Source of the DNA: Deltaproteobacteria bacterium
GTDB lineage: Bacteria; Desulfobacterota; Binatia; HRBIN30; CADEER01
Assembly (NCBI GenBank): GCA_029262455.1
Contig: JAJCZJ010000044.1
Span: forward strand, 1 to 64,000
Length of the DNA: 64,000 nucleotides
Direction of reading: 5' to 3'
Positions 32,885 through 40,737 of this stretch are shown here, piece by piece. The notes beneath the pieces were generated by a model that ran no database searches, had not been told where the DNA came from, and was given only the letters and a program-made list of their open reading frames with translations. Positions within the stretch are counted from its first letter, which is position 1, and every line of letters starts with the position of its first letter. The translations under genes were made by a program, and so were the position numbers.

Positions 32885-35355
32885 ATCGGTTCTACGCCGC
32901 GGCCGCCGAAGGCGTCGACGTAGGTCTTGTGCACACCGAGACAACGTTCGCGCAACGCGCAGGGCCGACAAGCGTCGACAAATACACGATCGGTTCGCAT
33001 ATCATCGCTAACCACCTCCGGCAGTGAATCCAACAGAGAGCCCGGATCAGCATAGGCACAAGGAGGGAATCCGCTGGTGCCGAGAAATCGCACTTCGATC
33101 CCGGCTTCCTTCAGGATCTGCGCCGCGCCGGAAAGACGGGGGCGGAGGACGTCCAGCGGCACGATCGCTCCGTCGTATTGTTCGCGATCACGGTAGGCGA
33201 TCGGAAAGCTATAGCTGACCTGCGAGATCCGCGTGCGCGCCGACGACAGATCAGACGCGACGAATCGCGCATGCGACTCGAGGCCGTCAACATTGCCACT
33301 CTCGACGACACAGTGGATACCAACGCGCAGTCCCGCAGAGAGGGCCGCGCGGATGCCCTCGACTGTAGCCACGAAACTCCCGGGAGCGCGGGTCAGAGAA
33401 TCGGAAACTTCGCCATGAGCAGAGTGAAGCGAGACCACGACACTCTCGAGACCAGCATCGATGAGACCTGCGAGAAACTGAGGCTCAATGAGTCGGATCG
33501 CGTTTGTCTCCAGCGTCACGTGCACCGCCTCGGCCTTGGCGACCCGCAGCCAGTGCGGCAGACGAGGATGTAACGTCGGCTCGCCGCCACTAAAAATCAG
33601 GGAACCGACGCGGGCGTCGATCAATTCGGCAAGCCAGCGATCGAAAACAGCGTCGGGCGGCGCCGGCCAAGAGCGCCCCTGCCAACACATCCGACAATCC
33701 TGGTTGCACCCAAAGCCGAACCACAAGATGCCAACCGGATGATCGGCACCCGTGAACACGATGCGATAGTCTTCATCCTTCACCGGAAGAAAAGGCTGGT
33801 ACTTCTCCACCGCCGACAAGAACGCATCAACCGCTGGGTTTTGTCGTCCCGGATCATCGAGGGCAGCCAGTCGATCGCACATGGCGCGCAACACGACGGC
33901 ATCTTCGGCACGAGCCAGAGGGTCGTCCTTGCCGCGGTACGAACAGGTCAAGGACGCGCTGCGGAACCAAGCCGAGCGTCTTTCAGTGTTGCGATGAAAA
34001 TCGAGCGGTAGAACTCGTCCCGACGGAAGCTCCACCTCGATCTCGCCGCGCCAGTCAGCCACGGCATCGGAGTCGGGCCCGATACGGACGACCCGGATCC
34101 TCTCGGCGAGTCCAGTTAGCTCCGCAAGCCGATCACCGGCAGCCGCGGCCAAGGTCGAGACAAAAGGGGACAAGAGCTGCGGCTCGGATGAGGGAGTATC
34201 CTCCGGCGATGAGCCCACTTCGGCACCGGTATCGGAGACCGCGCCCCCCAAGGCTCGGCTCTTCACGACTAGAGCGTCCTGGAGCGAGGCGCTATCGGTG
34301 AATCCGTTCTGCTGCCGTGCGAGTTCGAGCAGTCGCGTCGCCGGTGTCTTGAGCGAACCACGCGCCACGACGTGAATTCGCGGCTCGTCGGAGTCATTCA
34401 CCACGTAGTGATATTTCGCGACATTCAGGACCAAAGCACTCCCGGGGCGAAACGGTGCGACACGGGTGTAGGCGTTGTCACTGCCGTCCGGATTGGCGTC
34501 GATGACCAATCGGCATTTCTCGGGCATGTTCAGTGCAAGATTGAGAGAGCGAATGACCGGCGGCCCCTCGCCGTCGACGTGCACTGCGATCCCCGCGCCC
34601 GGTTCGACCATGAGGAAAGAAACCGTCCGCGACTGCGAGAAGTCGAGTAACTCCTCGAGAATCGACATCGTCACCGGGCAGAGCTCGGCCACGTCCGTCA
34701 ACCGATAGCGCGACTGATCTTGGTACGCGCCGCGGTCATCGTCGGTCGTCGCTATGTGCGTCGGGTCGCCATCGAGCGCCTGAATCGCGAGGCCGCGCCA
34801 ACCGGTGATGCCGTAGCGAGGGTCGCTCTGGTAGGCAACGAATCGATCGCGCAGTGTCAGGGCTTCGGAGTACGCCCGCCGATAGTCGATGCCGACACCG
34901 AGATCGATATACGGCGTGTGGTCGAGATGTCTGTCGACCTCTGGTTCGGCAGCGCGACCGGCAGCCGCCGACGGGGTTAGTTCAGACGCCACCTCGGCCC
35001 GAGTATCCCTCCATTCAAAATCGGCTTCGGCGGCGCGGACGGCATCAACCACAGAACGAAACAGCTGCGCAGCATCCGAGCGTACGGATTTCGCCGCCGC
35101 TATGGCGAGAGCAAAAGACTCTGTGCGATGCCAACTCTCCGGCGCGTCGGCAGACGCGCGCAGGACTACCCGAGCGCTTGCGCCGCCGCGATGCGAATAG
35201 AATCCTTCGACCGCATCGACCTGAATCGACGCCCGCACAAACGACCAACCGTCGCCAAGCCCGGCGCCTGGCTTGAGCATGCGCGCAATCACCGGCTCTT
35301 GCCCCGGCGGCACAACAAATCGAGAGCCCTGATTGGCTGGGGGCGGCATCGTCAT
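32881..35355 (-). CDS. Triple fusion: shared domain + Asp/Asn-beta-hydroxylase-like 2OG oxygenase + radical SAM
   Basis: An 824-residue cytosolic protein. Residues 10-120 are the shared domain in its Gly-Trp form: 'VVPPGQEPVIARMLKPGAGL', 'GWSFVRASIQVDAVEGFY', ending 'EADFEW'. Residues 190-380 resemble aspartyl/asparaginyl beta-hydroxylases: 'FLMVEPGAGIAVHVDG' with an HxD near 257, and 'LNVAKYHYVVNDSDEPRIHV' with the distal His near 315 and the 2OG-binding Arg. A middle region near 430-520 may be a second, diverged copy of the shared domain. The rSAM domain follows: 'GCNQDCRMCWQG' near 548-556, 'LIFSGGEPTLHPRL' and 'VTLETNAIRLIEP', with a C-terminal 'CRPCALRERCLG'. ATG 35355 follows the GT-C-like gene by 35 bases. 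Confidence 0.85.
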   Translation of the reverse strand: MTMPPPANQGSRFVVPPGQEPVIARMLKPGAGLGDGWSFVRASIQVDAVEGFYSHRGGASARVVLRASADAPESWHRTESFALAIAAAKSVRSDAAQLFRSVVDAVRAAEADFEWRDTRAEVASELTPSAAAGRAAEPEVDRHLDHTPYIDLGVGIDYRRAYSEALTLRDRFVAYQSDPRYGITGWRGLAIQALDGDPTHIATTDDDRGAYQDQSRYRLTDVAELCPVTMSILEELLDFSQSRTVSFLMVEPGAGIAVHVDGEGPPVIRSLNLALNMPEKCRLVIDANPDGSDNAYTRVAPFRPGSALVLNVAKYHYVVNDSDEPRIHVVARGSLKTPATRLLELARQQNGFTDSASLQDALVVKSRALGGAVSDTGAEVGSSPEDTPSSEPQLLSPFVSTLAAAAGDRLAELTGLAERIRVVRIGPDSDAVADWRGEIEVELPSGRVLPLDFHRNTERRSAWFRSASLTCSYRGKDDPLARAEDAVVLRAMCDRLAALDDPGRQNPAVDAFLSAVEKYQPFLPVKDEDYRIVFTGADHPVGILWFGFGCNQDCRMCWQGRSWPAPPDAVFDRWLAELIDARVGSLIFSGGEPTLHPRLPHWLRVAKAEAVHVTLETNAIRLIEPQFLAGLIDAGLESVVVSLHSAHGEVSDSLTRAPGSFVATVEGIRAALSAGLRVGIHCVVESGNVDGLESHARFVASDLSSARTRISQVSYSFPIAYRDREQYDGAIVPLDVLRPRLSGAAQILKEAGIEVRFLGTSGFPPCAYADPGSLLDSLPEVVSDDMRTDRVFVDACRPCALRERCLGVHKTYVDAFGGRGVEPI

Positions 35356-35390
35356 TCTGCGATAGCAAAGACAGTCAGAGAGGCGAAACG

Positions 35391-37136
35391 CTACCGGATC
35401 GGGCCGAGAACGCGATAGAGAGTGATCGGCATCTCCTGCGTATACCACGGCGCGCGCAGCACTTGCGGTGCGCTAATCAGTCTGTGGTGAAAAAACTCGA
35501 CCGGCACCGAGGCGATCTCTTCGAGCACAAAGCCCTGTTCAATTTTCTCACAAGCGACAGCCTTGCGGCCCCGGAACGCGTGCGAACAATACGGTCCCTT
35601 GAGATAGGTCCAGCACCCAGCCGATGCGGTATCTTCTGCGCCTAGATAGTCGAGGATCGGTACGATCTCGACCAAACGGAGTTTGCCCATGGCGTAGGCC
35701 TCGGCGGCAATCGATTGATATCGCTGATGAATCTCCCAGTTAACCCCATCCGCCCTATCATCGGCAACGATCACTCCGCAGCCCTCGGGTACCAGAGCCA
35801 GCACTTCGAGAACCGCCGTCTCCGACGCAGAGTGCCCGTAGCGGCGGCCGAGGTAGTCGCTGTGAGTGACGATCGAAAACATAACCAACAGCACCAGGCA
35901 CGGGCGCACCAACCACTTCCATCGCGATTCATCTCCAGCGCGTCGAGAAACCCAACCCGCGACCGCGTCACAGGAGGCGGCAGAAGCGAGGATCAACCAA
36001 GCGAAAGCCGGTTGGCCGTAGCGCAGCGTATCGAGATGAGTTCCCGGGGGATCGGGAAACATGCCGCGCAAATAGACCGGGAGCACCCCGGTGATCAGTC
36101 CGGCGAGGACGACCAGGATCTGGCGACCGCTGAGCACGAAAGGTGCAACGAGCAACGGCAACCACAGCCACCATGGCGTCACCGCACCAGAGACGAAGAC
36201 ACTCCAATCGACGTTGCTGAGCGAACCACCGCCACCCGTCGAACCAGAGGTCGTCGCCGTCGCCAAGGCAATCGCGCGAAGAGCGACGAGCAGCGCCGCG
36301 ACGGCACCGACAGCGAGCACGGAGGGCCGCGCCGTCCACGCACGAAAATAGAGGACCAAGACCGCGACCAGCGGCAGCAGTCCAAGTCCACCTTCCGGGC
36401 GGAACCACATGGCCCAGCAAACCACCACGAAGCCGGTTGCCAGAAGGTCAACGCGATCAAACCGCCGCGCCGCGAGCGCCAGGGCGAGGCCCGCCAGTTG
36501 AACAGACGCCATCGGCCCGACCAGCAGATCACTGCTCGTCAATGCCGCGTGAATCGGCAGAGACGCCAGCATCAAGCCGGCGAGCACTGAAGAAAATCGA
36601 TTGAGCCCGAGACCACCAGCCACCCAAACCAAGAACACGGGCGCCATTGCACCCAAGGCTCGCGGTACGAACATCGCGCGCCACATGAAGCCATCCCAGG
36701 TCGCCGGCAGCAGCTTCACCAAGGTCGCCATCCCACCGTAGCCGTCGATGTAGCGCATGACCCGGCCATAGCCTGATCCGCCATCGGTTAGGATGTTCGG
36801 CTCCGCCACAACAAAGCGAACGAAGAAACTCCACAGCCCGACCCCGAAACCCGCTGCCAACCACCAACCGACCCGCCGATCACGCCAACGTCCGCCGATC
36901 AAATCCGCCGCTGTTCCGCCGACCAAAAACACCGCAAACGCGATGACGACAAACAGATTGCCGGTGGCAACCATCTCCTCCCAGCCCAACGGACCAGAGT
37001 GCCAAAACGCAGACAGCTGCTGGGCTCGACCGTCGAGCTTGCCCGCGCCGCAGCCGCACATCACAAAACCCAAGAAGATGACGACGACGGGGACGTCGAT
37101 CTGAGGACTCTCAGAAGGCTGTGTGTCGCTATTCAT
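35391..37136 (-). CDS. Polytopic GT-C-type membrane protein
   Basis: A 581-residue protein starting at ATG 37136 with a short polar N-terminus. About eleven hydrophobic helices include 'VVVIFLGFVMCGCGAG' and 'NLFVVIAFAVFLVGGTAADL'. A first loop with 'NILTDGGSGYGRVMRYIDGY' is where GT-C enzymes carry their acidic residue. The soluble tail has 'EGCGVIVADDRADGVN' and several cysteines and ends 'ITLYRVLGPIR', like the end of the 30.9 kb protein. It has no clear copy of the shared domain. The downstream fusion gene begins 35 bases after its stop, so the two are probably one transcript and one pathway. Confidence 0.65.
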   Translation of the reverse strand: MNSDTQPSESPQIDVPVVVIFLGFVMCGCGAGKLDGRAQQLSAFWHSGPLGWEEMVATGNLFVVIAFAVFLVGGTAADLIGGRWRDRRVGWWLAAGFGVGLWSFFVRFVVAEPNILTDGGSGYGRVMRYIDGYGGMATLVKLLPATWDGFMWRAMFVPRALGAMAPVFLVWVAGGLGLNRFSSVLAGLMLASLPIHAALTSSDLLVGPMASVQLAGLALALAARRFDRVDLLATGFVVVCWAMWFRPEGGLGLLPLVAVLVLYFRAWTARPSVLAVGAVAALLVALRAIALATATTSGSTGGGGSLSNVDWSVFVSGAVTPWWLWLPLLVAPFVLSGRQILVVLAGLITGVLPVYLRGMFPDPPGTHLDTLRYGQPAFAWLILASAASCDAVAGWVSRRAGDESRWKWLVRPCLVLLVMFSIVTHSDYLGRRYGHSASETAVLEVLALVPEGCGVIVADDRADGVNWEIHQRYQSIAAEAYAMGKLRLVEIVPILDYLGAEDTASAGCWTYLKGPYCSHAFRGRKAVACEKIEQGFVLEEIASVPVEFFHHRLISAPQVLRAPWYTQEMPITLYRVLGPIR

Positions 37137-37256
37137 ACAAAAGAACAACCAAAAAGGTATTCGCTTCGTAGCCGGAATCGCCGACAGATGACACCGCAAC
37201 GCCGGATGCGAGCCATTGGGTCAGGCTCTAGGCACGTGCTACGGTCTCGCCCCAAG

Positions 37257-39257
37257 GTGACGATTTCCACGACAACAAGATCTGGCGACGACGGAGAGTC
37301 GAGCGGCATTGCCGGCTGGCACATCGAGCGCGTTACCGGCGCTTTTCCAACCGCGGTTTCGTTTTGGCTCGCACGCGAGGACGGCGATGCGAAGATCCAG
37401 ATCCTGGTCGGCCAGCGCGGCGAGGCAGAGTGTCTCAAGGCGACACCGCTTGGCGACGTTTCGTACAGGCAGTTCTCGGGAATCGGCGAAAGAGAGGCAG
37501 CCAAGGTCACCCTGGCCTTCGCCAACGGGCTCGAGGCAGGCAACGTGCCGGTGGCGCGATATTTCCCTCACCTTTCGACTGGTGCAGACGTCGCCGACGA
37601 CCAGTCGCGTTTACGCCTCGAGAGGATCATCCAACCGGCGATCCCCCTCTTAGGCGACGCCGGGAGCCAGTTTCGCGAAGTCGCGACCCGCGCCAAACCG
37701 ACGACCCTGATCTTCGATCCGCCGGGAATCGCCGAGTTTCTGGAGCCCGAAATCGCCGTCGACGGCATGGCTATTCTCGGCTGGGTGTTTCGCGGTGTCT
37801 ATCTGCCGAGCGTAGCGCGGCGCGAGAGCGCCGACTTCAGCACGTTCATGCTCGAGTTCACCCGCGACGACAGCGAACAAGCGGCGCGGCTCACACTAAA
37901 AGTCGATGGCAACGACACCAAGGCCTTCGGACGCTGCGGGCGCCTTTGCCTCGGCATCGCCCACGACGGCGAAGTCGATACGGTACCTGTTGAGGTCGCG
38001 TCGCTCGCGTCCTGGATTGTCGCGCTTCTCAGGATCCGATCCTCGGCTGAGCTCGACATCGAGGTGGCAACGGCCCTGACAGACCTGCGAGCGATTTCCT
38101 ACCCAGCTCGAACCGACGCCATCGAGACCCAAATCGAGAGTGACGAATCGGGCGATATCGCGACCGTAACTGGCAACGCAAAGCCACCCGCACTCAATCT
38201 CGCGCTTGACCCTGAATGCGGTCAACGCTGCGTTTTCTGTTCGGTCAAATCGTACGTCACCCCCACCGATGCAGGCGATACTGATCTCAACGATGTACTC
38301 GTCCAACTCGACCAAGCAAGGCAGCGCGGAGTTGGTGAAGTTCGTCTCAACGGCATTGATCCGCTGCGGCACTCCCGTGTGCTGGAAGTCGTCGACGCAA
38401 TTCGCGACGCCGGTTTCCCAGCCCTGACCGTATTTTCGACCGCACGCCGTCTAGCCGAAGACGATTTTCGCAAGGCCTTCCTCGACCGCGTACCTCGCCA
38501 ATTCGAGATTTTCATTCCTCTCTACGGGCTGAGTGCCGAGGTCCACGACATCGTAACCGGCACGCCAGGTGCTTACCGAGAGGTGCAGTCGGCAATCGAT
38601 GGACTTCGCAAGGACGGTGCAGGAGACGCGATTCGCATTTCTACGATCTTCGTCCAACAAAACGTCCACGAAATCGTCCCCATGCTCCGCAAGCTGCGCA
38701 GCGAAGGGGTCCATCACGTCGACGCTCACCTGCCATATCCCATGCGCCCGACGACCCGTGACCCGTACGTCGATTCCGCGGTGCGCGAGGCGGATCTCCT
38801 CGATCGCCTCCTCGCCGACCTCGAAACGATCCCAGAAGACGACGGGCAGTGGGCCCTGCCGATCATCACGGGCGCTTTCCGGCACCCGTGCATTGCGTGG
38901 CGCGCCGAGAGCAGAGGACGCGTGCCAGCACTCGGCGCAGCCTTTCCCGAAAGAGCATTCCCCCTCGCCGGCACAGAATACCGCAGCGACCAGTTCGTAC
39001 ACGCCAGCGGCACCGCAGGCGAAGGAGGAGCCTTCGCCGTCGCCGTAGTGGATTGCCCACACACGGATCGCTGCGCCCTCGCACCGGTGTGTCCCCGCGA
39101 GCACTACAGCGTCTACGCCGAGCACTACGGCCTTGAAGAATTCGAGCCGGTGCACCCATCAGAACTCTACCAGGCGAAATCACACCGCCGGCAAACCGAC
39201 GACTCCCCCGTCGCCAACCTGTGGAGCGGATTACGCAGCAAGCTCCGCGGCCGCTAG
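37257..39257 (+). CDS. Radical SAM protein with long N-terminal region, possible shared domains
   Basis: About 666 residues. The rSAM domain begins 'LALDPECGQRCVFC' (C321, C325, C328 from this start), but the usual GGE strand is 'VRLNGIDPLRHSRVL', so the Glu is replaced. The C-terminus has 'CPHTDRCALAPVCP', an auxiliary Cys group. The first 300 residues look like two beta-rich units, 'IAGWHIERVTGAF...AVSFWL' and 'DSEQAARLTLKVDGND', which may be diverged copies of the shared domain. The start is poorly defined. GTG 37257 fits the domain edge, whereas ATG 37188 or 37206 would add Arg-rich residues that look non-coding. It is divergent from the GT-C-like gene. Confidence 0.7.
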   Translation: MTISTTTRSGDDGESSGIAGWHIERVTGAFPTAVSFWLAREDGDAKIQILVGQRGEAECLKATPLGDVSYRQFSGIGEREAAKVTLAFANGLEAGNVPVARYFPHLSTGADVADDQSRLRLERIIQPAIPLLGDAGSQFREVATRAKPTTLIFDPPGIAEFLEPEIAVDGMAILGWVFRGVYLPSVARRESADFSTFMLEFTRDDSEQAARLTLKVDGNDTKAFGRCGRLCLGIAHDGEVDTVPVEVASLASWIVALLRIRSSAELDIEVATALTDLRAISYPARTDAIETQIESDESGDIATVTGNAKPPALNLALDPECGQRCVFCSVKSYVTPTDAGDTDLNDVLVQLDQARQRGVGEVRLNGIDPLRHSRVLEVVDAIRDAGFPALTVFSTARRLAEDDFRKAFLDRVPRQFEIFIPLYGLSAEVHDIVTGTPGAYREVQSAIDGLRKDGAGDAIRISTIFVQQNVHEIVPMLRKLRSEGVHHVDAHLPYPMRPTTRDPYVDSAVREADLLDRLLADLETIPEDDGQWALPIITGAFRHPCIAWRAESRGRVPALGAAFPERAFPLAGTEYRSDQFVHASGTAGEGGAFAVAVVDCPHTDRCALAPVCPREHYSVYAEHYGLEEFEPVHPSELYQAKSHRRQTDDSPVANLWSGLRSKLRGR

Positions 39258-39280
39258 CCTACCGACCACACCCGCCGATC

Positions 39281-39300
39281 GGGTAGGCTAAAGCCTACCC
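39281..39300. repeat. Perfect GGGTAGGCT-AA-AGCCTACCC hairpin
   Basis: A 9-base-pair stem with a 2-base loop lies between two convergent genes, and the minus-strand stop codon falls inside it. A related hairpin lies at 44583-44598. With 'GTAGG' beside both, this is a dispersed REP-like family. It may also end transcription in both directions. Confidence 0.75.
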
Positions 39301-40698
39301 TACGAGATGCGCTTCGCCCGCGATCGGCTTGGCGCAGGCTTCGCCGTACAACTCGACGTCCGCTACGCGGACACCGAAACACGATTTGCGTACCGAACAC
39401 TTCTCACATGCCGCCAAGTACGTGCGGCCTTCGATTTCCTCGGAGATCGGCGTGAGCTTGGTTATTCTTTTGTCGGCGCCGAACGCGCACAGTGGCGGGC
39501 CGCACGGACCGTCCAATCCACTGACCTCGACACCGATGTCGAACGCCTGATCGATGACCGACGCGAGTACCGTACGCAATCGCTCTGGTTCGGGAATGAT
39601 CGTCGGCAACAGGGTGCGATCCCACGGATCCGTCGGCTGCGACAGCATGAGACTGCGGCCGGACGGATACTCCCCGAAATTGCTCATCAAGAACTCGGGC
39701 ACGCCCTGCAGATGATCAATGCCCTCGCGCGTCATCACACAGTTGAACCGCACCGGCACTCCCGCCTCGAGCAACGCTTTGCAGCCGGCCACGGTGCGCG
39801 GGAACGTCCCCGGTGCCCTGGTAATCGCATCCGATGTCGCCGCGTCGCCGCTGTGCAACGACACGAAACAATCGGTCATCCCAGCGTCGCGCAGCCGCTC
39901 GGCGTGACCGGGCTTGGAAAACTGAATCGCGTTGGTCTCCAGAGTGACCGAGAGAAAGCCGAGCTCGCGCGCTCGTCGAACATAACTCTCGAGCTGTGGG
40001 TCAAGGGTCGGCTCGCCGCCGGAAATGATCAACCGGCGCGCGCCCGCAGCGAACAGGTCTTCGATCCAAACCAAAACCTGCTCGGAACCGTATCGTCCCC
40101 ACTTGCGATCCTGCCAACAGATGCCGCAGTTCTGGTTGCAGTTGAAACCCGTACGAACCAAGCCCTGCTCGCCGACCCCCGGCACTAGCTGTCGATAGAA
40201 CGCCAACGGAACATCGACCGGCAGATCCGCGACTTTCTTCGCCACGACCATCGCAGCGCGCCACTTCTCTTCAGTGATCGAAGCTTGTACGCGCAGCGCC
40301 ATCGCGCGCAGCTGGCGCTCGAAGCGGTGCGCTGCCGAATGCTCGTTGACGACCCCAACCTGGACGACCGGGACACGCCCCTGCGCGGTCGGCAAGGCAT
40401 CGCCGGCAGCCTTCTCGATCCGCAACCGCGCAAACGGCGACTCCTTGCCCAGCACCAGATCGATCCCGCGCTTCGTCGACCCAGCCGCCAACAGGGTCAA
40501 GCCAAAGGCCGGCAACTCGATCGGCAGCGACGGAGCACGGACCAAAATCTTGGCGATCTCCGAATGGAGCGCCGCAACCTCTCCCTGGAGCCCAACCGGG
40601 TCGCGAAACGCAACGCCGGCCATGGCTTCACCAACGCCTCGGTTGACCCGAGCGTCGTCGCCAGACAGTTGAGGCTCCTTGTCGAGAGTCACCGACAT
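39295..40698 (-). CDS. Radical SAM protein related to the fusion enzyme at 33 kb
   Basis: A 467-residue protein. 'TGFNCNQNCGICWQDRKWG' provides the cluster cysteines near residue 186, 'LIISGGEPTLDPQLESYVRR' the SAM-binding strand, and 'VTLETNAIQFSKPGHAERLR' and 'FVSLHSGDAATSDAITRAPG' closely parallel the rSAM part of the 32.9-35.4 kb fusion. 'CEKCSVRKSCFG' near the end is an auxiliary-cluster-like group. The N-terminal 150 residues ('IELPAFGLTLLA', 'IDLVLGKESPFARLRIE') could be a diverged shared domain; I am unsure. It lies 39 bases after the stop of the Gfo/Idh-DUF483 gene on the same strand, so the two are likely co-transcribed. Confidence 0.8.
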   Translation of the reverse strand: MSVTLDKEPQLSGDDARVNRGVGEAMAGVAFRDPVGLQGEVAALHSEIAKILVRAPSLPIELPAFGLTLLAAGSTKRGIDLVLGKESPFARLRIEKAAGDALPTAQGRVPVVQVGVVNEHSAAHRFERQLRAMALRVQASITEEKWRAAMVVAKKVADLPVDVPLAFYRQLVPGVGEQGLVRTGFNCNQNCGICWQDRKWGRYGSEQVLVWIEDLFAAGARRLIISGGEPTLDPQLESYVRRARELGFLSVTLETNAIQFSKPGHAERLRDAGMTDCFVSLHSGDAATSDAITRAPGTFPRTVAGCKALLEAGVPVRFNCVMTREGIDHLQGVPEFLMSNFGEYPSGRSLMLSQPTDPWDRTLLPTIIPEPERLRTVLASVIDQAFDIGVEVSGLDGPCGPPLCAFGADKRITKLTPISEEIEGRTYLAACEKCSVRKSCFGVRVADVELYGEACAKPIAGEAHLVG

Positions 40699-40737
40699 CG
40701 TCCGAGCCTAGCAGTCCAGAGAAAGGCGGGACACCTC

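Noticed and set aside
31708-33027. A 439-residue plus-strand frame overlapping the GT-C-like gene
   Set aside because: It lies in another frame of a gene with clear membrane helices. Its own sequence is Arg-rich without domains.
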